DNA of 64,000 nt from an uncultured Saprospiraceae bacterium (GTDB lineage: Bacteria; Bacteroidota; Bacteroidia; Chitinophagales; Saprospiraceae). Shown one piece after another: positions 45,766-57,700 of this stretch. The stretch's first letter is position 1, and the number at the start of each line of letters is the position of its first letter. Both the position numbers and the translations under genes were made by a program. The notes under the pieces were generated by a model. The model worked only from the letters and a program-made list of their open reading frames with translations. It did not search any database and was not told where the DNA came from. Where the stretch lies: contig CAKZQC010000003.1 of NCBI GenBank assembly GCA_937139495.1, positions 62,001 through 126,000 on the forward strand, given 5' to 3'.

Positions 45766-48700
45766 TTATCTTCTCACCTCTACAAACCCTTGGTATTTTC
45801 TACCATCTTCCAACTCCATAATATAGAAGTAGGTCGCATCAGGTACAGGCATTTCATTGTGCGTAGCGTTCCATGTATTTTTGTAATTATCACTTTCGTA
45901 CATCAGGTCGCCCCAACGGTTATACACTTGTAGCTTCGTGCCTTCTAGCCCATCTAAACAAGGAATAACAAAGTTTTCGTTGATGTCATCACCATTTGGT
46001 GTCATCATGTTTGGAATATTACATTCAAAACCTCCTTGTACGTCAATTACCACTCTGGCGGTGTCACAGTAACGAACAGGACAGTTTGGATTGCACAATT
46101 GATAAATAAACTGCTGATCAACCAAAATATCGGTCAATACTATATCAAATTCACCTGTTCCTAAGTTCGTCAAGATACCTTTGTTGATTCCTTCCGTTAC
46201 CGTAATTATCCAATTGGTATTCAAATCATCGTTTGGTGTTACGTCAATCGTATTGCCTGCACTGTTGTAAATCACAACAAAACTATCAGCATTCGCAACG
46301 GGTGCATCGTCTATTTCTACCAATACCGTATCCGTAGAATAATTGCGACAAGCACCATTACTCAATGTCCAAATAAATTGGTTGACACCGAATGGCAAAT
46401 TAACAATTTCGGTTGTTGTTCTTGGTGGTGTTACAATTGTAGCAGAAGAAGTCGTTGTCCAGAATCCTGTTCCTACACTTGGTGTAGTTGCTATCAGAGT
46501 AATCTCGTCTTCATTACAAATCACCACATCTAATCCTGCATAAGCCGCATCAGAAGGCAGACTACTAACTTGAACCTGTACAGCATCGGTGTCATAATCA
46601 ACACAAGGACCATTACTCACGCTCCAACTAAAGCTATAGGTAGAATCTAGTTGCAATCCTGTTACGGTACTATTTGGGTCGTTGACATTCGTAATTACTA
46701 CGCCTGCACTAGCTTGATTGTTCGGCTGCGTCCATCTGCCCGTCGCTACGGTTGGCGTCAATGCCATCAATTGTGCCGTATCAGCATTACAAACCGCAAT
46801 ATCTAATCCTGCATTCGCCGTATCAACACTAGTGGTTGGTGTCACGATTACGAGCATTGTGTCTATCGAATAATCAATACAAGCGCCATTGCTCAATGCC
46901 CAATAGAATGCGACTGTATCAGTTGGTATATTCACTACATTGGTATTTGGCAATGTAGGATTGATGATCAAACTTGTAGAATTGCTCAACCATCTTCCTG
47001 TACTAAACTGTGGATTGGTCGCATCTAAATTGGTGCTGTTAGCAGCACACAATATAATATCTGTTCCAGCATAAGCTACTTCTGGAGGAAGTGCATTGAT
47101 ATTGTAAGTCACTTCGTCGGTACTAAAGTTCGGGCAACCCAATGTAGAAATTGTCCAAGTAAAGTTATAAGATTGTCCTACTTGTATGCCTGTTACGGTC
47201 GCATTCGGTTGTGTCGGATTATTGATAACAATACCTTGACTAGATTGTGCTGAGGTTTGTGTCCAGCGTCCTGTACTGCTGGTCAATGTATCGGCTTGTA
47301 GCAATATCGAATCAACACCACAAAGTGTCTGGTCAAATCCTGCAAAGGCAATATCTCTACTCGCTGGCGAAATAATCACCTCCATAGAATCGACCGAATA
47401 ATCGACACAAGCTCCGTTGCTCAATGTCCAGTAATAAACTGTTGTATCTTCTTGTATATTGACTACTTGCGTATTGAACGCCGAAGGCGTTACTATCGTC
47501 GCACTGTCGTTGGTCGTCCAGAATCCTGTTCCGATTGGCGGCATGGTCGCTTCCAATTGCAATCTATTGCCACCACATAGTATGGTATCTTCTCCTGCAT
47601 ACGCCACATTGGTTGGCAGTGCATCTATTGTTATCAATACTTGATCATTGGAGTAATCCACACAACCACCATTCGTCAATGTCCATGTGAACGTGTAAGT
47701 AACTCCTGCTATCAATCCATTAACTGTTGTTGCCGTATCGGTTGGTGTAGTTATCGTTGCACCCAAGCTCGCTTGTGAAGCAGTCTGTGACCAATAACCG
47801 CCACCCACTGTTGGTGCTGCTGCATTGAGTTGTACGGTTGTTTGATTGCAATACGCAGAATCTAAACCTGCATCAGCCACATCGTTGGAAGGTGCCGTTA
47901 CCGTAATAACAATCGTATCCGTATCATAATCGACACAACTACCTGAACTCAATGTCCAAACAAATATATTTTGACCGATACTCAAACCTGATACCGTAGT
48001 GCTTGGTCGAGTTGGATTGCTAATCGTTGCGGTCGAACTCGTTGTCCAGAGTCCCATAGCTGCTACGGGTACTGAGGCATTGAGCTGGCTAGTCGTGGTA
48101 ACACCACACAAATTAATATCATTTCCTGCAAAAGCATTATCGGGTGGTATCGCATTGACTGTAATCGCTACGTTGTCACTCGAATAATCAACACAAGTTC
48201 CGTTGCTCAAGACCCAAGTAAACACATAAGTGGTATTAGCCGTCATGCCAATTACTTGCGTAGCTGGATCAGTTGGATTCACAATCGTAACGCCTTGCGC
48301 TGCTTGGCTATTGGTCTGCGACCAACGTCCTGTTCCTGCACTTGGTGCGGTAGCGGTTAGGTTCGTATTGCTATTACAAATCACTTGGTTATTGCCCGCT
48401 TCTGCAATATCAGTACTACTCGAAGAAACCACCAAAACTGAATCTACACTGTAATCCATACATATTCCATTGCTCAAGCTCCATACAAAATAGCTGCTAT
48501 CTTGTGCCAAATTCACAACAGTAGTCGTTGCCGAAGTTGGGTCAATTATCGTAGCACTAGAAGTGGTTGTCCACATTCCTGTGCCGTATTGCGAAGCCTG
48601 TGCAGCTAGGTTAATCGTTGTCTGGTCACAGACCAAAATAGGTGTACCTGCATAAGCGACATCTATTGGTGCTGCTGCTATATCTATATTGACAATATCG

Positions 48701-51700
48701 CTGCTGTAATCCACACAATTGCCGTTGCTCAATGTCCAAACAAAATTGTAGTTCGTGCCTCCTTGCAATCCATTGACCGTAGTCGTCGCATTCGTCGGAT
48801 TGGCTATCACTACGCCCTGCCCTGCTTGAGCGGCAGACTGTGTCCACATTCCTGTACTTGTAGTAGGTGCGGTAGCGACCAAAGTAGCCGAATCGACACC
48901 ACACAATCGTTGGTCTAGTCCTGCATTAGCAACATCGCTGCTGCTTGGCGTGACATCAACTATCATAGAGTCGCTAGAGAAGTCCAAACAAGCGCCATTG
49001 CTCAATGTCCAGTAGAATGTACTACTACCTATTGGCAAATTATAAACAGCTGTATTTGGAGAGTTTGCATTAGCAATAGTTGCTCCGCTGTTGGTTGTCC
49101 AGATTCCTGTCGCACTATTTGGCACGGCTGCATTTAGATTGGTACCAAACTGGTTGCACAATCCTATATCAGTTCCTGCAAACGCTTGTGTTGTTGGTAT
49201 AGCATCAATAATCGCTGTGGTCACCGCTGATGGCTCACTATTACAATTATTCAATGTAGTGACGACATAATAATCGCCTGCATTGGTCGTAGTTGCTGCT
49301 GTTATCGTCAAAGTTTGCCCTATTCCTACCGAAAGATTGCTGCTAGCACTGAACCACTCGTAAGTCGCTCCTGCTACCGCATTACTAGCCGTTAGTATCA
49401 AGTCATCGCCTGCACAAATTGGTGTATTATTACTGGTTATGAATGGTGTTACTGGAATCGGATCAACGACTACAGTAGTCGTCGCATCTAGACTCTGGCA
49501 ACCATTACTATCTATTATGTACAAATTGTAAGTTCCTGAATCCACTACACCTGCCATAGATACTACAGATGGATTTTGTAAGTTCGATTGGAAGCCATTT
49601 GGTCCAGTCCAATTATACCCTGCGGCTCTTGTTGTAGTAGCCAATACCAAGGCATCGCCTTGACAAACGGTAATACTATCAGCTACTGTCGGTGCTGTTG
49701 GTATGGCATGTACATTTACGGTAGTCGTCCCGACTAATGCTCTGCAGCCGTTGACGGTTAAGTAGAGATAAAAAGTACTATCGGTACGAATATTTCTAAC
49801 CGTTGGGTTTTGAGCGGTAGCTACCAATGTCGTTTGATTGCTATCCGCATACCATTCGTAGCTTGCTCCATTCACAAAGGAAGTAAACAAATTGGCAGCT
49901 TCAGCTACACAAACAGGGCCACTATTGAAAATCGCTTGATTGGTAGGAATACCATTAATAACTACATTTTCTATGTTAGAAATACTCGATTCGCAACCAT
50001 TACTATCAATAACAACTACTGTCCAGTCTCCATCTTGATAAAAATTACTGGTAGCATCAATAACCAAATTAGCAATAGTTGTAGTCGTATCAGCTCCATT
50101 TGGTGCTGTCCAACGATAATTCGCTGCGGCAGCAGTGGTGGACAATACGATATTATCACCCTCGCAAATCGAACTATTGCTGGTCAATACAGCTTGTGTC
50201 GGATTCGGATTGACCGTAACTTGTACCATCGTGTCTGCACTTTCGCAACCATTATTATCAACAATCGACAAGACATAGCTACCAGAATCTACTAGCGTTG
50301 CGTTTTGTACTACTGTTGGATTCTGTAAGTTAGATACAAATCCGTTTGGTCCTGTCCAATTGTAACTTGCTGCTACCGTGGTGGTATTCAATACCAAAGC
50401 ATCGCCTGCACAAATTGCAAAATCAGCTGCTACACTTGGTGTTGCAGGTATTGGATTGACCAATACCGTATTGACACCTGCTGCTGAGGTACAACCATTG
50501 ACGGTTACAAATAAATAGAAAGCCGTATCGCTTGTTATATTTCTAATAATTGGATTTTGACTCGTTGCTACCAATACTTGTTGTGTACTATCAGCATACC
50601 AATTATAACTCGCTCCTGTTACGGTTGTTGTCGTCAATTGCACGTCCTCTCCTATACAGATTGGACTGTTATTGAATACTGCTGGTGTAGCAGGAACTGG
50701 TGTAATTTCTACATTAATTGTATTCGATTCGGTACGACAACCCGTCGTAGTATCGATACAGATCATATACCAAGCTCCATTCAGATAGTTTGAGTTCGTA
50801 GCAGGTATGCGAGTGGTACTGCCATTCGTAAATAATACATTTCCACCACCTGCTGTACCCAGCGTAGAAGCACTGTTCCCATTTGGTCCTATCCATTGCG
50901 ACTGATCACAACTGCTGCTAGAGCTCAATACTAAGGTATCGCCAAAGCAAATTGGCGTATTGCTTACAATAGTTGGCATTGCTGGATTGGCATTGACACC
51001 AACATAAACACTTGTATCGGTACTTCTACACCCTTGTGTATTGGTCACATATAAGGTATAGACTCCCGTATCTATAGCCGAAGCACTTACTACTGTTGGA
51101 CTTGGCAAATTACTTTGGAAGCCATTTGGTCCTGTCCAAAAATAATTGGCAGCGTTAGTAGTTGTTGTCAAAACAATATCATCACCTACACATACGGCAA
51201 AATCTGCTGGTATAGCTGGCGTTGCTGGTGTTGGATAAATTCTAATTTCTTCTTCTCCTGCCAACGAAACACAACCATCAACAAACACCATTAGACGATA
51301 CAATCCTGTATCCGATTGAGTGGCATTCGATACAATCAAAGAAGGTATGGTAGTAGTATCCATTGTGCCATTTGGCAATGTCCAATAATAGGCTACATTA
51401 GTACCAAAATATGCTTGTGTTGTCAAGGTCAAATCCATTGTTCCTTCGCAGAAAGGTGCATTATGACTAATCGTTGGCGTTGCTGGTTTTGGATAAATTG
51501 TCACCTCCACAGTGGCAAAGGCATCACAACCAAATGAATCCGCTACGGTCAAGCCATAACTTCCTGCATTGAATGGATAAATATTAGGTATAACTGGATT
51601 TTCTAAAGTAGATACGAAGCCACTTGGTCCTGTCCAGCGATACGTTGCCATATTGCCTGTTGCGTTAGCAAACAAGAATAATGTATCTAGTTGACACAAG

Positions 51701-54700
51701 GGCGTATAGCTTGGCTGTGGCACTACGGGAGCAGGAATTACTTCTATACGAGTAGAATCTGCTAGCGAAGTACAACCGTTGACCGTCGCTACTACATAAT
51801 ACGTAGCTGAAGCCATCATAGCCATAATCGTCGGTGTACGAACAGTAGAAACCAAGGTTGTCAAATTGCTATCGCTGTACCATTCGTAGGTCGCTCCACT
51901 AATTGGAGTAGCACTCAATTCGCCATTTTCGCCACTACAAATCGCTCCATTATTGAAGGCACTAACGACTGGTATTGGATTGATGGTTACATTAATTGTA
52001 TTGGACTCGGTCGCACAACCTGTGGTCGTGTCGATACAGAGCATGTACCAAGCCCCATTCAGATAATTGGCGTTAGTAGATGGAATACGGGTCAGACTAC
52101 CTCTTGTAAATAATACATTGCCGTTTCCGACTGTACCCAAAGTAGAAGCACTGTTTCCGTTGGGTCCTATCCATTGTGCTTGACCACAATCCGTACTAGA
52201 ACGCAAGACTAAAGTATCGCCAAAACAAAGTGGGCTATTACTCACGATAGTTGGTGCTGGCGGATTGGCATTGACCGTAACGGTCACGCTCGTATCACTG
52301 GATTGACAACCATTAATAGTAGTAGTCGATAATGTATATATTCCAGCATCGGCTGCTGTTGCATTCTGCACTACGGTCGGATTTTGCAAATTGGAAGTAA
52401 ATCCATTTGGTCCTGTCCAATTATAGCTTGCTGCTCTAGTAGTCGTTGATAAGGTAATATTATCGCCTCCACATACCGCAAAATCTGCTGGCATATTAGG
52501 GGCGTTGGGTGCAGGTAATACTTGAATCGTACCTCTTGTAGCTGCCGAAGGACAACCATTTTCAGTCACCACCAAGTGCCAAGTAGTATCGCTTGTTATT
52601 GTATTCAAAGTAGGGTTTGGTATAGTAGAAACTAGATTCATCAAGCTAGCATCACTGTACCATTCTGGAATAGCTCCACTTTGTATGGTGGCAGAAAACT
52701 GCCCTGAAGCACCGTTACAGACTGGACCGTTATTGTTGACCAATGCCGCTACGGGTACAAGATTGATAATAACATTGCGAGGTGTAGAAGCGACCGATTG
52801 ACAACCTGCCGTACTCACTGCCACTACTGTCCAGTTTCCTGGTTGGTAATAATCACTAAGCACATTAATTATCAAGCTGTTGCTTGTCGTAGTCGTATCT
52901 ATTCCGTTTGGAGCTGTCCAAATATAACTTGCTGCCATCGCATTGGTCGTCAAAACCAAGTCTTCCCCCATACATATTGCACTATTAGTGCTCAATACAG
53001 GCTGTGCTGGATTCGGATTAACCAAAACAATTACGCTTGTATCACTAGATTGACAACCATTGATGTCCGTAATAAATAACGTATATACTCCTGCGTCGGC
53101 TGCTGTTGCATTTTGCACCACGCTCGGATTTTGCAAATTGGAAGTAAATCCATTTGGTCCTGTCCAATTGTAGCTCGCTGCTCTAGTAGTCGTGGATAAC
53201 GTAATATTATCGCCTTGACAAACGTCAAAGTCTGCTGGTATGTTCGGTGCGTTGGGTACAGGCAATACTCGAATCGTGCTTGCCGTAGCTGCCGAAGAGC
53301 AGCCATTTTGAGTCACTACCAAATACCAAGTAGTATCGTTGGTGATATTGCTCAATGTCGGATTTTGCATAACGGAAACAACGTTCGTCAAAGCTGCATC
53401 GCTGTACCACTCATAAGTTGCTCCATTTTGAAATGCAGTAGTGAATGATCCTGTTGCTCCATTGCATACGGGTCCATTATTATTGACCAATGGTGCTGTC
53501 GGAACGGCATTGATAACCACATTGCTAGCAGCAGAAGCTACCGAGCTACAACCTGCAGTATTAGTTGTGACTAATGTCCAATTTCCTGATTGGTAAAATC
53601 CACTTGTACTATTAATCGTTAAGCTATTTGTTGTGGTTGCCGTATCTACTCCATTTGGAGCAATCCAAGTATAACTTGCCGTCATTACATTGGTCGTCAA
53701 GACCAAATTATCCCCTGCACATATCGCACTGTTGGTACTCAACACAGGCTGTGCTGGATTTTGGTTAACAATAACGGTAGCCATCGTATCCGCTGATTGG
53801 CACCCATTGCTATACACTACTTGCAAGCTATAAACGCCTGCATTGGCTGTTGTTGCGTTGGTGATTACTGCTGGATTTTGTTGCGTAGCACTAAATCCAT
53901 TTGGTCCTGTCCAAACATAACTGTTAGCGATGGTAGTTGTTGTTAATGTAATATTGTCCCCTGCACAAACTGCTGAATCAGCAGCAATGATTGGAGCGGC
54001 TGGTTGCGGTATTACTTGCACGGTGGTAGTGGCTGCTGGCGAAGTACATCCGCTAACTATTACGACCACATAAAACGTACTATCTGTTGTAATATTATTG
54101 ACAGTGGTTGTTGCTGTCGTGGCTATCAAATTTGTCAAAGCAGCATCGCTGTACCATTCATAAGAAGCATTGGGTGCTGCTGGTGTACTCAATGTCACCA
54201 TTGCTCCCGTACAAACAGGGCCATTGTTGGTGGCTGTTGGTGCTGCTGTTGCAGAATTGATGACTACAGTCGAATTACTGGACAACATCGAAGGACAATT
54301 ATTGCCCACTTGCGTTGTCAATGCCCAGTCGCCTGCTTGATAATAAGCGGTATTGGTTGGCACAATAACTAGACTATTGCTAGTCGTGAATGTATCTAAA
54401 CCATTTGGAGTAATCCAACGGAATGTATCGGCAGTAGCAGTTGTGTTCAATACTAACGTATCGCCTGTACAAATTGCCGAATTATTGGTCAACACAGCGG
54501 CGGCTGGTGCCGTATTTACGACGACCACTGCTGTTGTATCTGCTGAAGTACAACCGTTGGCATCGGTCACAAATAAGGTGTACGTTCCTGCATCGGCAGT
54601 AGTTGCATTGACAATTACTGCTGGATTTTGTTGGCTAGAAGCAAATCCATTTGGTCCTGTCCATGTATAACCTGTTGCATTTCTACTAGTTGTTAAAGTA

Positions 54701-57700
54701 ATATTTTGCCCTTCACATACAGCCGAATCTGCGATGATAATAGGTGTCGTTGGTACTGCTAAGACGCTGACTATCGTCGAATCTATTGGCGTAGCACAAC
54801 CATTGACCGTCACGATCAAATAGAACGTGCTATCGTTGGTCAAGTTACTGACCATCGGGTTTTGTAGGGTCGAAAATTGATTGGTCGCAGCGGCATCTGT
54901 GTACCAAGCGTAACTTGCTCCTGCTATCGTGCCTGCACTCAATTGTGCGGCAGATCCATTACAAATCGCTCCGTTATTGGTCGGACTTGCCGAATTTGGT
55001 ACGCTATTGATAACGACATTGCTAGCAATAGAAGCCATCGAAGTACAACCATTCGCATCGGTAATCGCTACTGTCCAATCTCCTGATTGATACAGACCGC
55101 TGTTCGCTAATACTATTAAATTATCCACCGTTGTCGTCATGCTCGCTCCATTTGGAGCTGTCCAAGTGTAGCTTGTTGCTATGGCATTGGTCGTCAAGAC
55201 TAAATCTTCGCCTTGACATATCGCACTATTTGTACTTAATGCTGGACGGTTTGGTCTTGGATTGACGGTAACAATCGTATTAGCTGGAACAGAAGTACAA
55301 CCATTGAAATTTTCTACGACTAAACTATAAGTACCTGCATTGGTCGCACTAACGGGCGTAATGGCAGCAGGATTAGGAGAGGTAGAACTGAATCCATTTG
55401 GTCCTGTCCAAGTGTAGCGATTTGCTATCGTATTGGTTGTCAATACAATGGTATCTTGACCTTCGCAAACGGTAAAGTTGGCAGGTACATTCGGTGCTAC
55501 GGGTGCTGCATGAATAACAATATTGGTAGAATCTGGCAAAGTGGAACAGCCGTCTAAATCTACAATAATCGCATAAATTCCGCTGTCGGCTACTGCTGCA
55601 TTCGCAATCGTTAACATTGGCACATTGGTCGTAATCGTTCCTGTTGGAGTCGTCCAATTATACGTCACTGAATTGCCTGTATAGGCAGCTACTTCTAGTG
55701 TCAAATCATTCCCTTCGCAAAGTGGTGCATTGCTAGTAATAGTAGGTGTTGTTGGTTGTGTATTAATTGCTACTTGTACCACTCCTGTGCTACTACAATT
55801 GTTGGCATCTTGTATAGATAGCGCGTAGCTTCCTGCATTATTCGCATTTGCATTCGCTATAATTGGATTTGCTAGATTGGAAACAAAACCGCTTGGACCT
55901 GCCCAACTATAAGTTGCTGCGGTTGTATTGGCAAACAAAGCCAAGGAATCCCCTGCACAAATAGGTGCGTTATAATTTGGGGCAAAATTAGCTGGGTTAC
56001 TATTGATGAGTACTCCCGTAACGCCAACGCTTGACAAACAACCGTTGGAATTGATTTGCACATAAAAACTATCGGGCAAGTTGGCGGCTATCAAACCACT
56101 AATAACTGGATTTTGACTAGTTGCTACTAAGTTGCTCAAAGCAGCATCGCTATACCAACTATAAGTCGCTCCTCCTATGGTGTTGACATTCAGTGTCACG
56201 TCGTCGCCTTCGCAAATAGGACCCGAATTGGAGGTAATCGGATTGACTGGGGTTCTATTGATAATAACATTAGAAACTGTTGATGGCTGCGAAATACATC
56301 CATTGGCATCGGCCACAGAAAGTGCCCAATTACCTGCCATATATAAACTACTGTTTGGTATAATTGTCAGTGTACCTGTGGTCGTAACCGTATCTTGACC
56401 ATTTGGTGCTATCCACATATAACTATCAGCGGAAGCATTTGTTGAAAGCATGATATTTTCGCCACTACAAATAGGGCTATTATTAGCTAAAGTAGGTGTA
56501 TTGGGTCTAGGGTTGACACCTAGTGTCAACGAAACGGTTGGCGAATTGCACCCTTGACTATTGGTGGTAAACAAACTATATACGCCTGCATCTGAAAATG
56601 TAATGGGGCGGATAAGTGGTGTAGTAGCCGAGTTGGCACTAAACCCATTGGGTCCTGTCCATGTGTAACTATTAGCAATCGTACTTGTAGTAAACTGCAC
56701 TTGGCTACCCTCGCAAACTGTTGTATCGGGTGAAATAATAGGGGTATTAGGTTGAGGACGTAAGTTGAGCTGGAAAAAATTGGAAGTATCGGTGATACAG
56801 CCATCTAGTTCTACAATCACATAATAGGTACCTACATCAGCAGCACTAACGGGATCCAAAATCAATTCAAAGTTGTTGAATCCTGCTGGCACTCCTGGAC
56901 CTGTCCAGTTGTACGTTACTCTATTTCCGTTGTATTGTTGTACTTGCAATACCGCACGCTCACCCTCACAAATAGGTGTATTGCCTGTAATGAAAGGATC
57001 AAATGTATTGTCAATTACGACATTTAAGTCGGCACAACTATCTCTTGAATAATCATTGGCGGTGCCACCTAAAGCAGTCGGGTTACCCGAACGCTTCACA
57101 CCTAAGTTGGAAGAAAAAGCCATCGGCTGCGTCGCTTGTGCTGCTTGGGCTATACTTTCCCAAGTAATATTAGCACAGTTGGTTAGTGTAAAACAAGGTG
57201 TTATGGCAGAAGAAATACCTACTTCAAAGGTTACACTGTAAGTCTCGCCTACATTAATCGTATCAAAACCTGCGGTAAGGGTGTTGCCACTAAATCGGGC
57301 AGAATCGCTAATCATAGCTGTGCCACCCTGGGTAATCCCAGAACCTGCAACAAACAACATTCCTGTTGGTAGTACATCTTGTAGATTGACGTTGTAAGCT
57401 GGTGCAGAAGAAATTGTTGCTGGATTGCTTACCGTGATGGTAACGAACGAAGTATTGTTTGGCAATACATCTTCTGGCATAAATGATTTGGTTACTTCTA
57501 ATGCTGGTTCTATAACGGTAACAAAAGGAGCTCTATCATTAATGCTCAACTGATTGCCAGGAGTATTCGGGTTGTCCCAACGTGCCGTAGCAATATTGCG
57601 AAGCTGCTGCCCATTAGAATTGGTCGAATGATTGATAACAATCGTTTGATAAAATACCTTGATGGTATCATTGACATTATCAGTATCCAAGTTTTGGATA

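Noticed and set aside
49810..50295. Long plus-strand frame (161 codons) within the adhesin region
   Set aside because: It is antisense to the repeat array of the giant adhesin. Repetitive codon use creates long false frames, and the translation is rich in Cys, Ile and Arg with no known domain.
49200..57010. Regular repeats that might suggest a CRISPR array
   Set aside because: The period is 250-270 bases or more, the whole is one open frame, and the repeats encode related protein modules with no short repeat-spacer structure.
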